Shown here piece by piece: positions 1 to 5,247 of a stretch of DNA of 5,247 nucleotides (position 1 is the first letter of the stretch; every line of letters starts with the position of its first letter). The position numbers and the translations under genes are program-made. The notes beneath the pieces were generated by a model, which was given only the letters and a program-made list of their open reading frames with translations, had not been told where the DNA came from and did not search any database. Location of the stretch: assembly GCA_947474875.1 (NCBI GenBank), contig CANJKY010000349.1, positions 1-5,247 on the forward strand, read 5' to 3'. The DNA is from Gemmataceae bacterium (GTDB lineage: Bacteria; Planctomycetota; Planctomycetia; Gemmatales; Gemmataceae).

Positions 1-1
1 C

Positions 2-82
2 CGGGTGATCCCGGTGCGGTACGAGTTGAAGACGTCTGGGTGGAGCGACCACCGGCGGCAGGTGTTCGACGTCCGCTGGTAA
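2..82 (+). CDS. C-terminal end of an unidentified protein (partial, enters from left)
   Basis: The frame starting at base 2 stays open for 26 codons to a TAA at 80-82. It reads as a polar, basic tail ending in QVFDVRW. All but one of its codons end in G or C, matching the codon use of the three complete genes, which supports a real gene tail. The stop lies four bases before a strong hairpin, as expected at a gene end. Too little protein is present to name a family. The gene is convergent with pgi and therefore not in its operon. The parallel frame that stays open from base 40 onward is antisense to pgi and is not preferred. Confidence 0.6.
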   Translation, partial: RVIPVRYELKTSGWSDHRRQVFDVRW

Positions 83-86
83 ATGC

Positions 87-110
87 CGCAAAGCCGCTTG
101 CGGCTTTGCG
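87..110. terminator. Perfect hairpin between convergent genes (bidirectional terminator candidate)
   Basis: Bases 87-97 (CGCAAAGCCGC) and 100-110 are perfect reverse complements. On the + strand the tip reads CTTG, a tetraloop type known to be unusually stable in RNA (the C and G pair, leaving TT). The complementary strand has CAAG instead, so the + strand transcript may fold better. The hairpin lies 4 bases after the stop of the left-edge gene and 10 bases beyond the pgi stop. No T-run follows on either side, so it is not a classical intrinsic terminator. Transcript-end protection is an equally possible role. Confidence 0.6.
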
Positions 111-120
111 AACCGGCAGT

Positions 121-1626
121 TCACTTCCCCTTCATCTGGTCGGCCACCTCACCCCGGGGCAGGTTCGGGCTGGCCTTCAGCAGCGTCATCATGTTCTTCT
201 TGTACGCCTCCACCCCCGGCTGGCCGTACGGGTTCACGTTCATCAGCCGCCCCTCCACCACCGTCGCCAGCATGAGCATTTGGAGCAACTGGCCGATGGT
301 GTGCTCGGTGACGCCCGGCAGGACGATGTCGGCGGTCGGTCGGGCGGCGTCGGTGTACGCCTGGTTGGTGCCCTTGAACGCCGCGTCCAGCACGTCCGGG
401 TACCCCTTGCGACTGAACTGGTTCAGGTCGTCCTCGTTCCGGTCGGCCATGCCGATGAGGATAGGCGGGTGCTTCGGGTGGCGGACCACCAGGTTGTTGA
501 TCAGCTTGTCGCGGGTGCCCTCCTGGTGCTGCTGCCCGCGGCTGTGCAGGTCGCGGGTGTACACGCTGGTGATGGGCGTCGCCCCGCGGCTGTTCTTGCC
601 CAGGCTCTCGCTCAGCAGCTGGTCGTACCAGAACCCGACGCTCTCCAGCTTCTTGCTCCACACCGCCATCACCCGCCCGGTCTTGCCCAGTTCCTCGGTC
701 ATCAGGTGGTTGACGGCGGCGAACTGGAGCACCGGGTTGCGGTCGAACGGCTCCTCCAGGAACCGCTTGGTCATGGCCGCCGCGCCGAGCAGCAGCGCCC
801 GCACGTCGAGGCCCATCGTCGCCGCCGGCAGCAGCCCGACCGGGGTGAACACGCTGTACCGCCCGCCCACGTCGTCCGGGATGGTGGGGATGTCGTCGTC
901 GGCGATGCCCTCGCCGCGGGCCAGGTCCCGCAGCTTGCCCTTCGGCCCGGTGACGGGGATGATGAGCTGTCGCAGCCAGTCCGACTTCGGCCCGTAGTAC
1001 TTGGCCATCTCCGCCCGCACCGCCCGGTACGCGGCAGCGGTTTCCAGCGTGCCGCCGGACTTGCTGATCACGATCACCCCCCACCGCTCCTCCGGCAGGT
1101 CCGGCTCGACGCACGCGTTCTCCAGCAGTTCGAGCAGTTCGGTGAGCGCGTCGTTGTCGACGTTGTTCCCCTCGAAGTACACCCGCGGCTTGCCCATCCG
1201 CAGCTTCGGCGGCAGCTCGTTGTGGAACGTGTGACACAAGGCGTCGAACAGCGCCTTCGCCCCCAGGTAGCTGCCGCCGATGCCCAGCACCACCACCCGG
1301 TCGGTGTTCTCCCGCAGCCGCTGGGCGAGCCGCAGCACCTTACCCAGCTCGCTCGCGTCCCCCTTGCGGCGGTATGCGTCCAGGGTGTTCTGCGGCAGGT
1401 TGATGAACCCGGCTTGTAGTGGCAGATCCTTGGCCGGCGGGTTCGCCAGTTCCCGCTCAGACGCCACCTTCCCGCGGATGGCGTTCATCAGCGGCCGCAT
1501 CTGATCCAGCCGCTCCGGGCTCAGCAGGTGGGCGGCTTGCAGTTCGGCGAGCGGGGTCCAGGCTTCCGGCAGCGGGGCGATCAGACGGGCGTAGCTGTAC
1601 TCGATGTTCTCGTCGGGCAGTTGCAT
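121..1626 (-). CDS. pgi: Glucose-6-phosphate isomerase
   Basis: Cytoplasmic enzyme that interconverts glucose 6-phosphate and fructose 6-phosphate in glycolysis and gluconeogenesis. The 501-residue product is within the usual bacterial size range. It has two SIS-type sugar-phosphate halves. Visible motifs are GIGGSYLG (115-122), the phosphate-binding SKSGGTLET (188-196), the first family signature DVGGRYSVFTPVGL (252-265), the ESLGK motif with the probable catalytic Glu340, HSRGQQHQEG with His361, and the second signature near the end, PYGQPGVEAYK (466-476), with the expected catalytic Lys476. Gly468 occupies the position usually held by Asp, Asn, Thr or His in that signature. The start at 1626 was chosen because an AGGGG Shine-Dalgarno lies 6 bases upstream; an in-frame GTG at 1716 would add a 30-residue, Pro/Arg-rich tail with no family resemblance. 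No key residue is missing and there is no frameshift. The gene is divergent from apgM, with 142 bp between the two starts. Confidence 0.97.
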   Translation of the reverse strand: MQLPDENIEYSYARLIAPLPEAWTPLAELQAAHLLSPERLDQMRPLMNAIRGKVASERELANPPAKDLPLQAGFINLPQNTLDAYRRKGDASELGKVLRLAQRLRENTDRVVVLGIGGSYLGAKALFDALCHTFHNELPPKLRMGKPRVYFEGNNVDNDALTELLELLENACVEPDLPEERWGVIVISKSGGTLETAAAYRAVRAEMAKYYGPKSDWLRQLIIPVTGPKGKLRDLARGEGIADDDIPTIPDDVGGRYSVFTPVGLLPAATMGLDVRALLLGAAAMTKRFLEEPFDRNPVLQFAAVNHLMTEELGKTGRVMAVWSKKLESVGFWYDQLLSESLGKNSRGATPITSVYTRDLHSRGQQHQEGTRDKLINNLVVRHPKHPPILIGMADRNEDDLNQFSRKGYPDVLDAAFKGTNQAYTDAARPTADIVLPGVTEHTIGQLLQMLMLATVVEGRLMNVNPYGQPGVEAYKKNMMTLLKASPNLPRGEVADQMKGK

Positions 1627-1768
1627 CGTTCGCCCCTGGAAACGACGGTGGCGGTAATCTTCGCCGGGCCGGGGTCCGGCACCAGGGGGGAGCGAAGACG
1701 ACCGCAGTGGGTCCACCTATGCTGACGTTACTGTAGATCATGAAACCGGATGCGGAAGACGAATCCTC
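1627..1768. promoter_or_regulatory. Divergent intergenic region of pgi and apgM
   Basis: These 142 bases separate the two start codons and must hold the promoters of both genes unless a transcript crosses from elsewhere. The half nearest apgM (about 1714-1768) is less GC-rich than its surroundings, as promoter DNA often is. I could not find a convincing -35/-10 pair with proper spacing on either strand and do not assign one. A GGAAG (1754-1758) lies 10 bases before the apgM ATG and is a weak ribosome binding site candidate. No operator palindrome or riboswitch was recognised. Confidence 0.4.
1633..1637 (-). promoter_or_regulatory. Ribosome binding site of pgi
   Basis: On the - strand AGGGG lies six bases upstream of the ATG at 1626-1624. 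It decides the pgi start in favour of this ATG over the upstream in-frame GTG at 1716. Confidence 0.6.
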
Positions 1769-2974
1769 ATGAACACACACGAGTTAGTCCGCGAGCTGCG
1801 CGACAACAACGGCACGAAGATCGTTCTGCTGGTGGCCGACGGCCTGGGCGGGCTGCCGGTGCCGCCCAACCCCGGCACCGAACTGGAGACGGCCAGCACC
1901 CCGAACCTGGACGCCTGCGCCCGCGAGGGCACGTGCGGCCTGAGCACCCCGGTACTGCCCGGCATCACCCCCGGCAGCGGGCCGGGGCACCTCGGCCTGT
2001 TCGGGTACGACCCGCTCGAGTACCGCATCGGCCGCGGCATCCTCGAAGCCCTGGGCATCAACTTTGCGGTCACGTCAAAGGACGTGTGCATCCGCGGCAA
2101 CTTCTGTACCCTCGGGGCGGACGGCAAGATCACCGACCGCCGGGCCGGGCGGCCGACCACCGAGCGGTGCAAGGAGATCGTGAACAAACTCCGCACCATC
2201 CGGGTGAGCGGGGCGGAGGTGTTCGTCGAGCCGGTGAAGGAGCACCGGTTCGTGCTGGTGTTCCGGGCGGACGGGCTGGGCGATGCGGTGAACGACACCG
2301 ACCCGCAGGCCGTCGGCGTCGCCCCGCTGAAAGCCGAGGGCGCGGACGCGGCGAGCCAGAAGACCGCCGCCGTCGTGAACGAGTTCATCGCCAAGGCGAC
2401 CGACCTGCTGAAGGGCGACGCGCCGACGAACGGGGCCACCCTCCGCGGGTTTGCCAAGATGCCGACCATCGCCACCATGCAGGACGTGTACGGGCTGAAG
2501 TCGGCCGCCATCGCCGTGTACCCGATGTACAAGGGGCTGGCCCGGCTGGTGGGCATGGACATCCTGGACGCCGGCGACACGCTCCAGTCCCAGGTGGCCC
2601 GGCTGAAGGCGGCGTGGAACGACTACGACTTCTTCTTCCTGCACTACAAGTACACCGACAGCACCGGCGAGGACGGCAACTTCGCGGCGAAGGTGAAGAA
2701 GATCGAGGAGCTGGACGCGGCCGTCCCCGGCATCCGCGCGCTCAAGCCGGACGTGCTGATCGTCACCGGCGACCACAGCACCCCGAGCAAGATGAAGAGC
2801 CACAGCTTCCACCCAGTGCCGACGGTGATCGTGAGCGACCTGTGCCGGCCGGACGGGGCGGACGGGTTCAGCGAGCGGGCGTGCCGCACCGGCGGGCTGG
2901 GGCAGTTCGCGGCCAAGCACCTGATGCTGCTGGCGATGGCCCACGCCGGCCGGTTCGGCAAGTACGGGGCGTGA
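1769..2974 (+). CDS. apgM: 2,3-bisphosphoglycerate-independent phosphoglycerate mutase, archaeal type
   Basis: Interconverts 3-phosphoglycerate and 2-phosphoglycerate in the cytoplasm, in glycolysis and gluconeogenesis. It belongs to the metal-dependent alkaline phosphatase superfamily. The 401-residue length fits the short archaeal-type enzyme (about 400) and not the roughly 510-residue iPGM of Escherichia or Bacillus. Visible motifs: the N-terminal metal site VADGLGG with Asp24; PGSGPGHLGLFGYDP, where Ser70 is the expected phosphorylated nucleophile; RGNFCT (109-114); KYTDSTGEDGN (294-304) with Asp297; and TGDHSTP (333-339) with Asp335 and His336, followed by HSFHPVP (345-351) with His345 and His348 as possible ligands. 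Glu301 sits where archaeal homologues usually have His (GHDG), a variant that may be normal for this bacterial subgroup. The ATG start directly precedes the typical N-terminal helix and strand. The gene ends 10 bases before a strong hairpin and is convergent with the sigma gene. Confidence 0.93.
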   Translation: MNTHELVRELRDNNGTKIVLLVADGLGGLPVPPNPGTELETASTPNLDACAREGTCGLSTPVLPGITPGSGPGHLGLFGYDPLEYRIGRGILEALGINFAVTSKDVCIRGNFCTLGADGKITDRRAGRPTTERCKEIVNKLRTIRVSGAEVFVEPVKEHRFVLVFRADGLGDAVNDTDPQAVGVAPLKAEGADAASQKTAAVVNEFIAKATDLLKGDAPTNGATLRGFAKMPTIATMQDVYGLKSAAIAVYPMYKGLARLVGMDILDAGDTLQSQVARLKAAWNDYDFFFLHYKYTDSTGEDGNFAAKVKKIEELDAAVPGIRALKPDVLIVTGDHSTPSKMKSHSFHPVPTVIVSDLCRPDGADGFSERACRTGGLGQFAAKHLMLLAMAHAGRFGKYGA

Positions 2975-2984
2975 GCGAATCATC

Positions 2985-3037
2985 TTCGCGGCGAGTGAAA
3001 CGAGCCGACTGGCCCGGCTCGTTTCACTCGCCGCGAA
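2985..3037. terminator. Perfect 23-bp stem, 7-base loop between two convergent genes
   Basis: Bases 2985-3007 and 3015-3037 are exact reverse complements and enclose the loop ACTGGCC. Exactly ten bases separate the stem from the apgM stop on one side and ten from the sigma gene stop on the other, so the element is centred and can serve both transcripts. Neither side has a T-run, so termination would have to rely on the stem alone or on another factor. It may also block antisense read-through into the facing gene or protect 3' ends. It could be a copy of a genome-wide palindromic repeat, which cannot be judged from one window. Confidence 0.75.
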
Positions 3038-3047
3038 CAACCGCTCG

Positions 3048-5102
3048 TCACTTCTTCACCTCCTCGTGCTGCACCACCGCCGCCCGCACTTTTCGTTTTT
3101 CCAGCTTGGCGGTCAGCCCGGTCTGATCGGCGAAACTCTTCAGCACCTTCGCCGGGTCGCGGTCCGCGGCCTGCGGGCGGGTGTCGTAGCTCGGGGACGT
3201 GATCCACACGGCCACGTCATTCGTTTTCAGATCGGATTCGTCCACCACCGGGCGTCCGAGGTAGGTGGCTAACTCGGCGGGCAGTTGGGCCGTCCCGCGA
3301 CCGCCCGACCCGGCCAGAGGTTTGTCGGTCAGGGCGACCCGCGCCGCGTCGTTGTACGGCCGGCCGGGGAAGGCGTGGTTCCGCTTCAGGGTGTGCTTCC
3401 CGCTCAGCACCACCACCTCGGTCTCCACCTCGCGGAAAGCGAACGTCACGTCCGCCCCGCACTTCGCCTTCAACTCGCGGCTGAGGGCGGCCAGCAGTTC
3501 CTCCGGCTTGGCCCCCTTTCGGACAACAACGTCCGCATCCAGAACCGTCGATTCGAGCAGCCAGTTCGGGTCGGACACCGTCGCCGTGTCGATGCCGACC
3601 AGATGTTTGACGTACTGGAGCAACTGCGGCGGCTTCACCGGGTCGCCGGCCTTCCACCGGCGGGCGGTAAACTCGGACACCTCGGCCCACCCGTCACCCA
3701 CGCTCACCGCCAGCAGGTTGGTGTCGAACGGGCTGCCGGTCCGCTTGTTCGCCGGGATGCGGTCGAACACCTTCTCCCGCCCGGCCGGGAACGGCGACGG
3801 GATGAGCTTCAGCACCTCGCCGGGGGCGAGCGAGTACTCCTTGTCAGAATCGGGCTTTTTGCCCGGTGGCTCGGACTTCTCCTTCACCCGCTTGAGCACC
3901 ATCAGCGCGAGGCCGTCGTTCGGGGTGGTCTTGAACTCCGTCGGCCGTTTGCCGGCTTGCCCTTCCTTGTCCATGCAGATTTTCAGCGTGTCGCCGTCCA
4001 GGTCGTAGATGGCACACTCCAGCTTCTTCCCCTTCGCGGGGCCGTCGCCGGGGGTCAGGTTCAGCGCCTTCGGCATGGTGGACGAATCCAGGTCGAACGT
4101 GTGAGTACGGTCGTCGGCCGCGAACGTGATGTCAGTTCCCTTAAACCGGACTTGGAACGCCTTCACCGCCTCGTCCGGCGCCTTCTGCCCGCCGGCCTCC
4201 AAGCTCTCTGCCTGCCACAATCCCTGAACGCGGTCCTGGTCTTTCTCGTCCTTCTTCGGCACGGGTGCTTTCAGTGCGGCCTTGTCGTCCGCCGCCACCC
4301 CGCGCTGGACGAACCCGACGCAGGCGGCGAGCAGCAGCACCACCCCGGCTAGCACCGCCGCGCCCACCTTCAGCTTGGTCAGCAGGAACATCTTCGTGAC
4401 CTCCGCCGCCAGGTGTGTCACCCCCGCGGGCGAGCCGTTCACCGCCGCCCGCACCGCCGCGTCCGCCAGGGAATCGGAGACCGCGAACGCCTGATTTCCC
4501 AGCACCGCCGCGATTGCCACCGTTGCGAACCCGCGGGCCTTCAGCCGCTTTTCGAGCATCCGGTGGGCGGTGGCTAGCCGGCTGGAGATGGTCCCCTCCG
4601 GCACGCCCAGCCGCCCGGCCGCGTCCCGCCGGCCCACCCCTTCCAGTTCGCACAGCACCACCGGCTCGCGGTACTTCTCCGGCAGCTTCGCCAACTCCTC
4701 GTCCAGCGCCCGCGACAGTTCGCCTTGGTCCGCCGCCGGCTCGGTGCGGCTCGCCCGCGCCTCCTTCGCCTTCCGCTTGGTGGTCATCGCTCGCGCCTTG
4801 AGTGCGGTGTGGAACGCGACCCCGTACAGGAAGTTGCCGACGCACGCCCGGTCGGTCAGCGAGTGGGCCTTCCGCACCAGCACCACGAACGCCGCCTGGA
4901 ACGCGTCGTCCGCGTCCGGGGCGTTGCCCAGCACCCGCCGGCAGGTGCCGAACACCATGGCTGCGTGCCGCCGTACCAGCACGGCGAACGCCGCCTCGTC
5001 GCGGGCGGCGAGGAACCGGGACAGCAGTTCGCCGTCCGGGGCGGGGTCCGGGGCGATGCGGGCGGCTGCCCGCCGGATGCCGGTGCTCAGGGCCGTCGTC
5101 AT
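3048..5102 (-). CDS. ECF-type sigma-70 factor fused to a membrane segment, a TIGR03067-like and a TIGR03435-like domain
   Basis: 684 residues from the ATG at 5102. Residues about 25-105 are sigma-70 region 2, with DADDAFQAAFVVLVRKA (63-79) as the core and promoter -10 recognition helix. Residues about 130-188 are region 4, with LPEKYREPVVLCELEG (140-155) and a helix-turn-helix around RRDAAGRLGVPEGTISSRL (158-176). An Ala-rich stretch follows, then MFLLTKLK and a hydrophobic span (246-264) ending in LLLAACVGFV. After a charged linker, residues 291-406 match the TIGR03067 pattern (QGLWQAESLEAGG, FDLDSSTMPKALNLTPGDGP, IYDLDGDTLKICMD, KRPTEFKTTPND). Residues 425-684 resemble TIGR03435: LLQYVKHLVGI then DPNWL, PEELLAALSRELKAK, ELATYLGRPVVDES, and a final FADQTGLTAKLEKRKVRAAV. 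By family knowledge the sigma part is cytoplasmic and the rest probably periplasmic. The start gives a proper region 2, but no clear Shine-Dalgarno precedes it; in-frame extension to a TTG at 5243 would translate a palindrome and is rejected. No anti-sigma gene is adjacent. Target promoters and signal are unknown. Confidence 0.9.
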   Translation of the reverse strand: MTTALSTGIRRAAARIAPDPAPDGELLSRFLAARDEAAFAVLVRRHAAMVFGTCRRVLGNAPDADDAFQAAFVVLVRKAHSLTDRACVGNFLYGVAFHTALKARAMTTKRKAKEARASRTEPAADQGELSRALDEELAKLPEKYREPVVLCELEGVGRRDAAGRLGVPEGTISSRLATAHRMLEKRLKARGFATVAIAAVLGNQAFAVSDSLADAAVRAAVNGSPAGVTHLAAEVTKMFLLTKLKVGAAVLAGVVLLLAACVGFVQRGVAADDKAALKAPVPKKDEKDQDRVQGLWQAESLEAGGQKAPDEAVKAFQVRFKGTDITFAADDRTHTFDLDSSTMPKALNLTPGDGPAKGKKLECAIYDLDGDTLKICMDKEGQAGKRPTEFKTTPNDGLALMVLKRVKEKSEPPGKKPDSDKEYSLAPGEVLKLIPSPFPAGREKVFDRIPANKRTGSPFDTNLLAVSVGDGWAEVSEFTARRWKAGDPVKPPQLLQYVKHLVGIDTATVSDPNWLLESTVLDADVVVRKGAKPEELLAALSRELKAKCGADVTFAFREVETEVVVLSGKHTLKRNHAFPGRPYNDAARVALTDKPLAGSGGRGTAQLPAELATYLGRPVVDESDLKTNDVAVWITSPSYDTRPQAADRDPAKVLKSFADQTGLTAKLEKRKVRAAVVQHEEVKK
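4389..4404 (-). promoter_or_regulatory. Possible internal ribosome binding site and start codon inside the sigma gene
   Basis: On the - strand GGAGGT (4404-4399) lies seven bases before an in-frame ATG (4391-4389), codon 238 of the sigma gene. The spacing and match are better than at any annotated start in this window. The codons that follow encode MFLLTKLK, a hydrophobic core and LAAC, which read like a lipoprotein signal peptide with Cys261 as the lipidated residue. Initiation here would give a 447-residue exported product with the TIGR03067-like and TIGR03435-like parts but no sigma domains. The match may be accidental, since gag gtc simply encodes Glu-Val. Confidence 0.3.
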
Positions 5103-5112
5103 GCGGGTCTCA

Positions 5113-5137
5113 CACGGGCCTGTCCACTTGATGTTCC
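5113..5137 (-). promoter_or_regulatory. Possible ECF-type promoter of the sigma gene
   Basis: On the - strand GGAAC (5137-5133) is followed after 16 bases by CGTG (5116-5113). This resembles the -35 GGAAC and -10 CGTC/CGTT pattern of many ECF sigma factor promoters, with one mismatch at the -10. Transcription would begin only a few bases before the ATG at 5102, giving a nearly leaderless message, consistent with the absence of a clear Shine-Dalgarno there. Short motifs like this arise by chance, so the call is weak. Confidence 0.2.
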
Positions 5138-5175
5138 CGGAGCGGCCTGGGTTCGTCGATAGAAAATGGGGGAGT

Positions 5176-5243
5176 TTGGTTTGCCGCGAGACAGGGGCGC
5201 GCGGGGCCTGTCTCGCCCCCGCCGCTGTCCCGCGGCAAACCAA
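5176..5243. repeat. 68-bp imperfect palindrome with two competing hairpins, upstream of the sigma gene
   Basis: Outer arms 5176-5194 (TTGGTTTGCCGCGAGACAG) and 5225-5243 pair over 19 positions with one mismatch, A5189 against C5230, which becomes a G-U wobble in - strand RNA. An inner alternative pairs 5186-5195 (GCGAGACAGG) perfectly with 5207-5216, leaving an 11-base loop. The two structures share 5186-5194 and exclude each other. The element lies 73 bases upstream of the sigma gene start. It could be a terminator for a - strand gene entering from the right (an ATTTTCT run follows on that strand after an 8-base gap), an attenuator-like leader, or a small mobile or REP-like repeat. The window ends four bases beyond the outer arm, so flanking duplications cannot be examined. 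Confidence 0.6.
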
Positions 5244-5247
5244 GGAC

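Noticed and set aside
40..1419. Long + strand open frame (459 codons) antisense to pgi, plus another over 83-997
   Set aside because: They lie opposite an unmistakable pgi and are rich in Arg, Val, Leu, His and Gln as expected for shadow frames in high-GC DNA. They show no recognisable motif and no supported start.
1627..1716. N-terminal extension of pgi to an in-frame GTG at 1716
   Set aside because: The added 30 residues resemble no isomerase N-terminus, and an AGGGG site directly precedes the internal ATG at 1626.
1738..3040. - strand open frames opposite apgM (1738-2580 and 2075-3040)
   Set aside because: Antisense shadows of a well-supported gene. One of them runs through the 23-bp hairpin, and neither shows family motifs.
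1750..3126. + strand frame overlapping apgM and running into the sigma gene
   Set aside because: It is the neighbouring frame of apgM, Arg/Gly/Pro-rich, and it reads through the terminator-like stem and antisense into another gene.
3265..4352. + strand open frames (3265-4008 and 3285-4352) opposite the sigma gene
   Set aside because: Composition and position fit shadows of the sigma gene, whose own domains are clearly recognisable across this interval.
5103..5243. Extension of the sigma gene to an in-frame TTG at 5243
   Set aside because: It would translate the palindrome and add 47 residues ahead of a complete sigma region 2. The rare start codon has no support.
5176..5243. Palindrome as a transposon terminal repeat or MITE
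   Set aside because: No transposase fragment is nearby and no target duplication can be seen because the window ends four bases past the arm. It is kept only as an alternative explanation.

Overview
The window is GC-rich (by eye about two thirds G+C, with third codon positions almost all G or C). It looks like chromosome from a planctomycete, most likely of the Gemmata group (Gemmataceae). The strongest evidence is the right-hand gene, an ECF-type RNA polymerase sigma factor fused through a transmembrane segment to a TIGR03067-like domain. That architecture is typical of large-genome planctomycetes. The assignment to a lineage is inference; no ribosomal RNA or marker gene is present.

Layout from left to right: (1) positions 2-82, the last 26 codons of an unidentified + strand gene that enters from the left. 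(2) A perfect CTTG-loop hairpin at 87-110. (3) pgi, glucose-6-phosphate isomerase, on the - strand (121-1626). (4) A 142-bp divergent intergenic region (1627-1768). (5) apgM, an archaeal-type cofactor-independent phosphoglycerate mutase, on the + strand (1769-2974). (6) A perfect 23-bp-stem hairpin (2985-3037) placed exactly midway between two convergent stop codons. (7) A 684-codon - strand gene (3048-5102) encoding sigma-70 regions 2 and 4, a transmembrane helix, a TIGR03067-like domain and a C-terminal region resembling TIGR03435. (8) A 145-bp leader (5103-5247) that carries a 68-bp imperfect palindrome able to form two competing hairpins.

pgi and apgM are both reversible enzymes shared by glycolysis and gluconeogenesis. 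They are transcribed away from a common intergenic region, so joint control is possible but not shown. The sigma gene is convergent with apgM and is insulated from it by the hairpin, so it is probably an independent unit. No anti-sigma factor gene is visible beside it. The domain order suggests that the protein carries its own membrane-anchored sensing or regulatory part.

The most interesting material is in the sigma gene. Its C-terminal half combines two uncharacterised domain families. It also has an internal ATG (M238) preceded by a textbook GGAGGT site and followed by a lipoprotein-like signal sequence, whereas the normal start has no clear Shine-Dalgarno. Most other long open frames on either strand are high-GC shadows of these genes. 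No tRNA, rRNA, CRISPR array, transposase or prophage gene was seen.
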